This document shows, one piece after another, positions 58,367 to 64,000 of a stretch of DNA of 64,000 nt (within the stretch, counting starts at the first letter, position 1; every line of letters starts with the position of its first letter). Location: positions 124,001-188,000 of the forward strand of contig LATX02000174.1 in NCBI GenBank assembly GCA_001466705.2, in the 5' to 3' direction. The notes below the pieces were generated by a model. That model worked only from the letters and a program-made list of their open reading frames with translations, was not told where the DNA came from and made no database searches. The DNA comes from Moniliophthora roreri (Eukaryota; Basidiomycota; Agaricomycetes; Agaricales; Marasmiaceae). A program made the position numbers and the translations under genes.

Positions 58367-59920
58367 CTATTCCCGCTTCTTTCCCTTCCGCTCAAATTCC
58401 CGCTCCCCCTCCTCGCCTTGTTCCTCCCGAGGAGCAAATTGAACCGTTGAAAACACTTGCACATTATTCATTGTATTCTCCACCGTCTTGCCCAGTTGTG
58501 CACGAACCACGATTAGCATTATCGCCAGGCCCTACATTCCATGACAATCCAAAATAAAAGTGAGGAGAACGGCGTGGACGTACAGTAATCAAATAACAAC
58601 TCGGTGCAAGGTCAAAAAACACCTTATCATCCCCAACACCACTCTGTAAAACGACTTGGGCGAGAACGGCGGTCGGAAACAAGAGACCCGATTCGACACT
58701 GGACTCACGATTTATTAGTCAGCGGAATAGGAGCAGATTAGAGGAGCAGATTAGGGGAATAGGGGGAAGATACGTACATGAGTCGTGAGACAGTTCCGAG
58801 TAACCCACCGCCACCTTGTTGGCGAGCTTGACGGTACACCCACCAGATACGACCGGCTACAGAGCAAGATGATTAAACGAATACGATATCGAAAGTCTGT
58901 CTAACCTACCGGTAAGCATAGTGATTATTGAGTTGACGATAACACTCATCGACATCGACGCGGATTCGCTGGTGTCGCCATGCGAGACAATGTATGCTTT
59001 CCATGGGTCTGTAGTATCGCTAATACCGTATGCGTTTACGATTGACCCAGCGAAACCAAGAGCTAATAGGGAGTAAATGCATCGGGGGCACAAGAAAGAA
59101 AGCCGAACTCACCATTGGTGACAACCGATAAGAAGGCTAGAGGTATGCCGATGCGCTTTCGAGAACTCCAGATTAGGTAGCACCGATGGATCTGCAACGA
59201 AGTCAATCAGCTGAAGGATTAAGGTGGGACTCGGAGATCCTCACAAGAATGTAATCTGCAGTTGAGCTCCAGTATGAATGCCTTAGTCAGGTTTTGGAGG
59301 AACAAAACAAGCTTGACCATACTTGATGAAGATTTCAATTATATCGCTCAGTGCACTGATTACCAATGAAAGGGACATGAGTGAGTGAGACAAGAACTCG
59401 GAAATAGCGACGACGACTTACTAGCACATTGTCTTGAGTGCATCCTTGTTTAAATAATTATACAAGCGATCGTAATCTCCCGTACTGATGGCGTGAAATT
59501 TTTCAAACGCCTGACGAGTTAGGTAGATTGATTGGACCATGATAAGGAGCGTAGCTAGGAAGAAGAGAAAGACCGTCGGTCTGAAATACAATGTGGATTC
59601 CGTAGTCAAACTTTGTCGACGCCGAATCCGGAGGAAGGTGGTGAAGAGTGAGACGTAGAGACCTAGGGTAGGGTAGTTTTTGTTTCTGTGATGATGAAGT
59701 ACGTTGGGAATGGGTCTGACCATAGAGGAAATATTGGATCTAAAGCTTTCAGTATACCAGCGACGTAGACTGATGAAATTTGAAAACTTACACCGAGAGT
59801 GAGCATCAGATAGACTGAGCATCGCCTCGTTACGAGGAACTCTTCAAAGTACGGATCTGGGTCGGTTGTAACCTGTGAGTCTGTTGTTACCTGTGGGTCT
59901 GTCGTTGCTTGTGGGTCCAT
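58367..59920 (-). CDS. 7-TM integral membrane protein, 9 exons
   Basis: Nine exons (59920-59794, 59662-59422, 59355-59318, 59255-59245, 59191-59113, 59062-58910, 58856-58774, 58703-58584, 58531-58367) join in phase and give 338 residues with about seven hydrophobic segments. Family-like motifs appear in order: SVYLMLTLGLYVSLF, KYDYILIHRCYLIW (completed by an 11-nt exon), SIIT then TAGRIWWVYRQAR, ESGLLFPTAVLAQVV, FDLAP and GLAIMLIVVRAQLGK. These match a family of putative 7-TM proteins common in Agaricomycetes, with no assigned ligand or function. The N-terminus contains a short PQ-T-T repeat (VTTDPQ/VTTDSQ-like). The C-terminal tail is charged. Intron 1 (about 131 nt) is longer than the others. 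Confidence 0.82.
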
Positions 59921-61943
59921 TGTCACCTATGGGCATGCTTACTCCACAGAAAGGGAGAATACAGGTGAGGGGGAATTGGAGATTTACAGGTGACGGTTGT
60001 TGCCTTTTTGAACAGATGCGGCTAAGCTAAGGACCCCGAGGCGCCAAAGGCCGAAATCTGGGCGAAAATGTCCGAATTTCAAAGGGGTCCAAGAATGCCG
60101 GGGCCAGTGTCCGAAGAAAGAAGTCGGGCGAAAAATCAAAAATTTCGCTCCAAATTCAACGACAAGCCCAGAATCGCTTATGCACACCATCTGCTTGACT
60201 AGAACCCACTTGACAGTCAGGTCTATCACAATTCGATGCCTTCCAGTCGCAGTTTGTGTCCGAATCTCAAAAATTCGCCAAATTTTTTGTCTGAAAGGTC
60301 AGACGGATCCCCGGCGCTTGCAGTGCCGCTCCCAACCCGCTTCCGCATTCCTGACGACAGGTACCAATTCGAGGAACGAGATCGGTACCAGGTTCCAACC
60401 GAGCGTAGCTGGGCAGGCCACTGACTTCCGCACCGCTGCAGTCGACCGTCTCCTAAGATAGGGTCCTGTTATCAGCTGGGGGAGAGGTCAGCTAGTGAGG
60501 CAGATTTGGCAGCGGTTTCGAGCCTGCGAAAGCTCTCATCAGGGGGCTACCGCTACCCCTACCGCCTGCACTTCCAACTCTGTTTAGGGATACTACCACT
60601 GAGCCTATATACCCAGAAGGAGTCCGAAACACTGGAAAGACCTCGGACCGGAGGACTTCTCCTCTCACGCCGTCCGAGCAGCTGACCGGGACTACTACCT
60701 CTGCCATCAGCAAGTCCAGCTTCTTGACCTTCCGAGAGGGTGGTTTACGGTTGGGAGAACTGATCCTGCGGGATGGTGCTTCATCCCAGCCCTTCGGCCC
60801 ACAGACAAGATCAGAGGGACAGGGGCGGGTGGGTTTCCCCGTTCCGCGCCTGATATTTGTCGGTCCCATGCAGCGAAGACGAGGTTGGATCAAGCATACG
60901 AGTAATACATCATCAATAGCCCCAGAATTTGTTATAGCCCATGCCGGATCAGCGCTAGGTTCCGCATTAGTCCCCCTTAGGCGGCTACTCCCTTCAAGGT
61001 TGTTCCGTAAATAAAAATATGACTGGAAGACAAAGAACATCATGAATGTTTTGATGCGCGAGCGCTCAGTGTGAGGCTGTGCACGGCTGACGCCAGCTTC
61101 AGTTTTCCTTCCATGACCTTCTACGCCTTTAGTCACCCAGCCACTCCCTCGCCATCGCAGATATAATTAAAAATAGAAATATCATAATAATATAATAAAT
61201 AGACCGAAAATTCTTTGCGAGAGTTACAGGCGGGATACTGCTAGGAGCGGGGATATAATGCAATAACATTAGGAAGGCAGCTCTCATGCATCTGGTTCTA
61301 CTTTACAAATAAGCTCGGGGGGTAGATAACGAAGAACTTAGACAGAGAACATCATAGAAGATTTTTTTTGCTTTTTGCGTAACGGCACGAGTACTTAGCA
61401 TGAAAAAAAAATCATGTGATTTAACCTTCGCCTCCGTCAACGCTGTGTCTCCGCTTTCCCTTGTCCAATCGCAGCCCTATTGAGGCTGCAGACAATAGCT
61501 CCAATCCAACTAATACCTCGAAACCTCGCCGTTCTCGTGACCCCGATATCAAACCTAAGAAACAAAGACATTGCATAATCGTCGCAAATCGCGGGGACGA
61601 CGATGTTCTCATCTCTGGTAGATCCAGTAATGAAGAAATGTCGATACATTCACCTAATACATCATATGCGTAAACTCCTCATGATTGGGGAATTTGCAAG
61701 TTACGAAACACAGTTTAGGTATAGTTTTTCGGGGAGTTGTACCAAGTTACACATTTTGATCCATATCCACGAAGAGTTACGAGAAAACCAAGGCATCGTC
61801 GGAGGTGGTTGATAATGGTGGAATGAAAAAAGATCCAGCCTCCTCGCCATCCCACCTGCATTACGAAGCTACGGTCGAGAAGAGTATAGAGGAGGTGCTA
61901 AGTTTTGTACTAGTAAGGTCCAAGGATAGCTACGCTAGGAGTT
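59921..61943. other. Repeat-like segment and non-coding sequence
   Basis: The part at 59990-61010 differs in texture from its surroundings: it is GC-richer, with recurrent GTCCGAA/GGCGAAA words. It carries a 214-codon minus ORF at 60492-61136 without recognisable domain. It may be a remnant of a repeated element. The remainder to 61943 is AT-rich with short ORFs. Confidence 0.35.
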
Positions 61944-63361
61944 TTAACGACCATACCCTAGTGTAGATCTTTTCTGCATTAGGTGAAATCGCAAAGTCAT
62001 TCGACGTGAAGGTATCCACCCTTCAGGATTCGTCTTTTGATCGAATAAAGCAATCCGCTCGTCGCCTAATACGCAAATAAACAGTTCGTCCTGCCCAGTA
62101 AAGGATCTCCAGATCCGTGACTGTAGCACAACATCTTCAGCTTCCAGAGTGTTGCGTGGCACGATTAATGAGGTCCTTTATCATCCACTCACGAACCAAT
62201 TCGCCTGTCGACGTGTTGTACACAGCAAGCTGCTCTTCATTAAATGAATCGTAGTGACTGCTGATTGCGTATACAAACCCCCCATTAAAGGATGACCGGG
62301 AGGTCCTGCCCGGGAGGGAGATGGATTGAAGGCTAGTCTCATTCTTCGCGTGCCATATGTGGTACACGAGCCTAGCCTGAGTAGCTTCGTAGGTAAATAT
62401 ACCCGCAAAGCCGCCATCCGGGGAAAAAGCGACCCCGAAACTAAAGCGTGTCACTTGCCAGTCGATATCATCTGGGGCTGGGAGAAGGAAGGTGTTCGAT
62501 TTTGCCCGTGGCTGCATCCTTGATCATTATACTGGGGTGTGTGTCTTCAGAAAACATAGCAACGAACGAGCGTCCCAGTTCTGATACGTTGGCGAAGTGA
62601 GCCGGTATCTGCCCGTCCAATGGAAGACTAAACAGTTGTCTTCTCTGGGATCCTCGATATCGATCTCCACCAAGCTGGTTGTAGAGCTGAGATAGTTGGT
62701 GTACATGAGGTATTTGCCATCTGAGCTTGACGGAAGGCTACAATCAGAAATTGGCACCACTTCCAACGCCCGTCCATGGCCAATATCGGAAACCGTGTGT
62801 CCCGGATCATCGTAGATAATAGGCCATCCAACGCTCGGGAGAGATCGACTGGAGGCACGCGCTCCGACTCCTCCCTCAGGATATCTCTGTACGCTTCGTA
62901 CGTCCTGTTCTTCATCATCTCCACTCCATGACTGGATCGCTTCTCGGACTCCAAGTCAAATTCTGCCCCCTCACGCCATATGACGACACGACAAGCTTGT
63001 TCCTCGCCCCGAATATCATGCTTTGAACGCCATATCGTTCAGATACAGTGAGCACCCGTCCATCCATGCTTATCGCGAGATGCCCTGCCATGCGACCAGG
63101 GTGGGTAGTGCAGGGTTCGTGTCTCCTTTCCAAGGCAGGAATCTGGATACATCCTTCCTCGCCCTTTTTCTTTGGATGGCTGGGAAGGAAAGACAGCGGT
63201 GAAGGTAGTGGAATATCGAAGTCAAGTGTTTCTGGGTGGTAATCGGTAGATAATCGGGTATTGACTCTATTTTCAGTGTTATAGTTATGAGGAAGAAAGG
63301 GAAGTAGAGGTGGGAGATAATCATATTTGACTAGCGTTCCTCGAGTGAGCCTTTTATTCAA
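61944..63361 (-). pseudogene. Beta-propeller-like protein gene with several frameshifts
   Basis: The protein pattern runs through five or more frames without introns to explain the changes: HLAISMDGRVLTVSERYG with ARNKLVV; then VIWREGAEFDLESEKRSS and MMKNRTYEAYRDIL; then IIYDDPGHTVSDIGHGRALE and SSSDGKYLMYTNYL; then FSEDTHPSIMIKDAATGKIE; then FSFGVAFSPDGGFAGIF and LVYHIWHAKN; then FICVLGDERIALFDQK. The D-G-K/R, A-F-S-P-D-G-G pattern suggests WD-like or other beta-propeller blades; the precise family is uncertain. The number of breaks argues for a relic rather than sequencing error. Confidence 0.55.
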
Positions 63362-64000
63362 CTTTGATCAAGAGAGCGGGAGCATCGAGACAATGGTCGT
63401 GGGTACACCCGCATCTGAATCAGCACTACAATGTTCTTCTTGATCATTCGTCGTGACCAAACCCGTATACCGGATCCACGTCAGATGAAGGAAGTTTCAT
63501 GAAGCTTCTTCAAGTGTCTTGTTCTAGAAATTGCGGAAAAGGGAATGATCATTGCGAGGGAATGGCATCCAACCAAGTGATATCTGACGAATTCTTCATG
63601 GTATGACACGGGCTCCCTCCGTCGAACATTGACCATTGCTGAAACAGCCAGTATTGATTTGATGAGTAAACATGCAAAAACTTGAAAATAGAGGCGCACC
63701 TCAAAAACAGGAAGCAAAATTCTCCGTCTTGTACCCTGAATCCAGCCTTCCTGGAAACAAAAAAGGTTCAACGATCAATCAACCAAGAAAAGAAAGCTAG
63801 CCAGAACGCACCAATCACCGAGCTCCGTTCATAACTCTCTCAGAACGTAATGTCAGATGGCGCCAGCAGCGTTGGTAAAAATCCTGAATCCTTCACCACT
63901 CTCATCTCTGGACTGCTTGTATTGGATGAAGTCACGGCAGCCATGATTGCTTTCGCATCTCTGTGAGATCTCTTGTGTCAGCAATGTGTCCTGACTTAAA
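63362..64000. other. Right edge, possible 5' end of another minus-strand gene
   Basis: A minus-strand ATG near 63945 opens a 34-codon frame (MAAVTSSNTSSPEMRVVKDS...), and an ORF lies at 63481-63771. I cannot join them, and the window ends here. Confidence 0.25.

Overview
The window is fungal nuclear DNA, most likely from a mushroom-forming basidiomycete (Agaricomycetes). The evidence is many very short GT-AG introns (about 44-60 nt) with tiny exons between them, families that are expanded or restricted in Agaricomycetes (DUF6534-type membrane protein, GSTFuA-like glutathione transferase, F-box/leucine-rich proteins, a 7-TM integral membrane family), intron-containing tRNA genes and a eukaryotic leucine-biosynthesis gene. 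Most genes are invisible as long ORFs; I rebuilt them exon by exon by keeping reading frame and splice phase consistent. The species is not identified.

Layout. 0-4.4 kb: small membrane-type protein, GST gene, a short hAT-like element with 8-bp target duplication, and a PHD-finger fragment. 4.4-19.6 kb: homopolymer-rich compartment with a three-copy diverged tandem repeat, an F-box gene, a 17-exon DUF6534 gene, an intron-containing initiator tRNA, and two inverted tRNA-Asp genes that flank a small single-pass membrane gene. 19.8-22.5 kb: two terminal-inverted-repeat elements around a broken F-box gene. 23-40 kb: a four-module Rap1/Myb-like protein, another F-box gene, a four-pass membrane protein, a second small single-pass gene of the same type as the one at 18 kb, part of another membrane gene, and a C2H2 zinc-finger gene with a duplicated exon pair. 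41-47.8 kb: a multi-exon membrane gene followed by two decayed copies of one of its segments, the CCAAT-binding subunit HAP5/NF-YC, and a broken deuterolysin-type (M35) metallopeptidase gene. 48-51 kb: 2-isopropylmalate synthase with a tandemly duplicated C-terminal module. 51-58 kb: no resolved gene. 58-64 kb: a 7-TM gene, a repeat-like segment, and a frameshifted beta-propeller-like relic.

Function. Only LEU4, HAP5, the GST and the tRNAs have clear housekeeping or metabolic roles. The rest is accessory: membrane proteins of unknown function, F-box adaptors and DNA-binding proteins. There is no secondary-metabolite cluster, CRISPR array or virus. The most unusual gene is the Rap1-like protein at 23281-25252: four related DNA-binding modules, each interrupted by a phase-0 intron at the same place.
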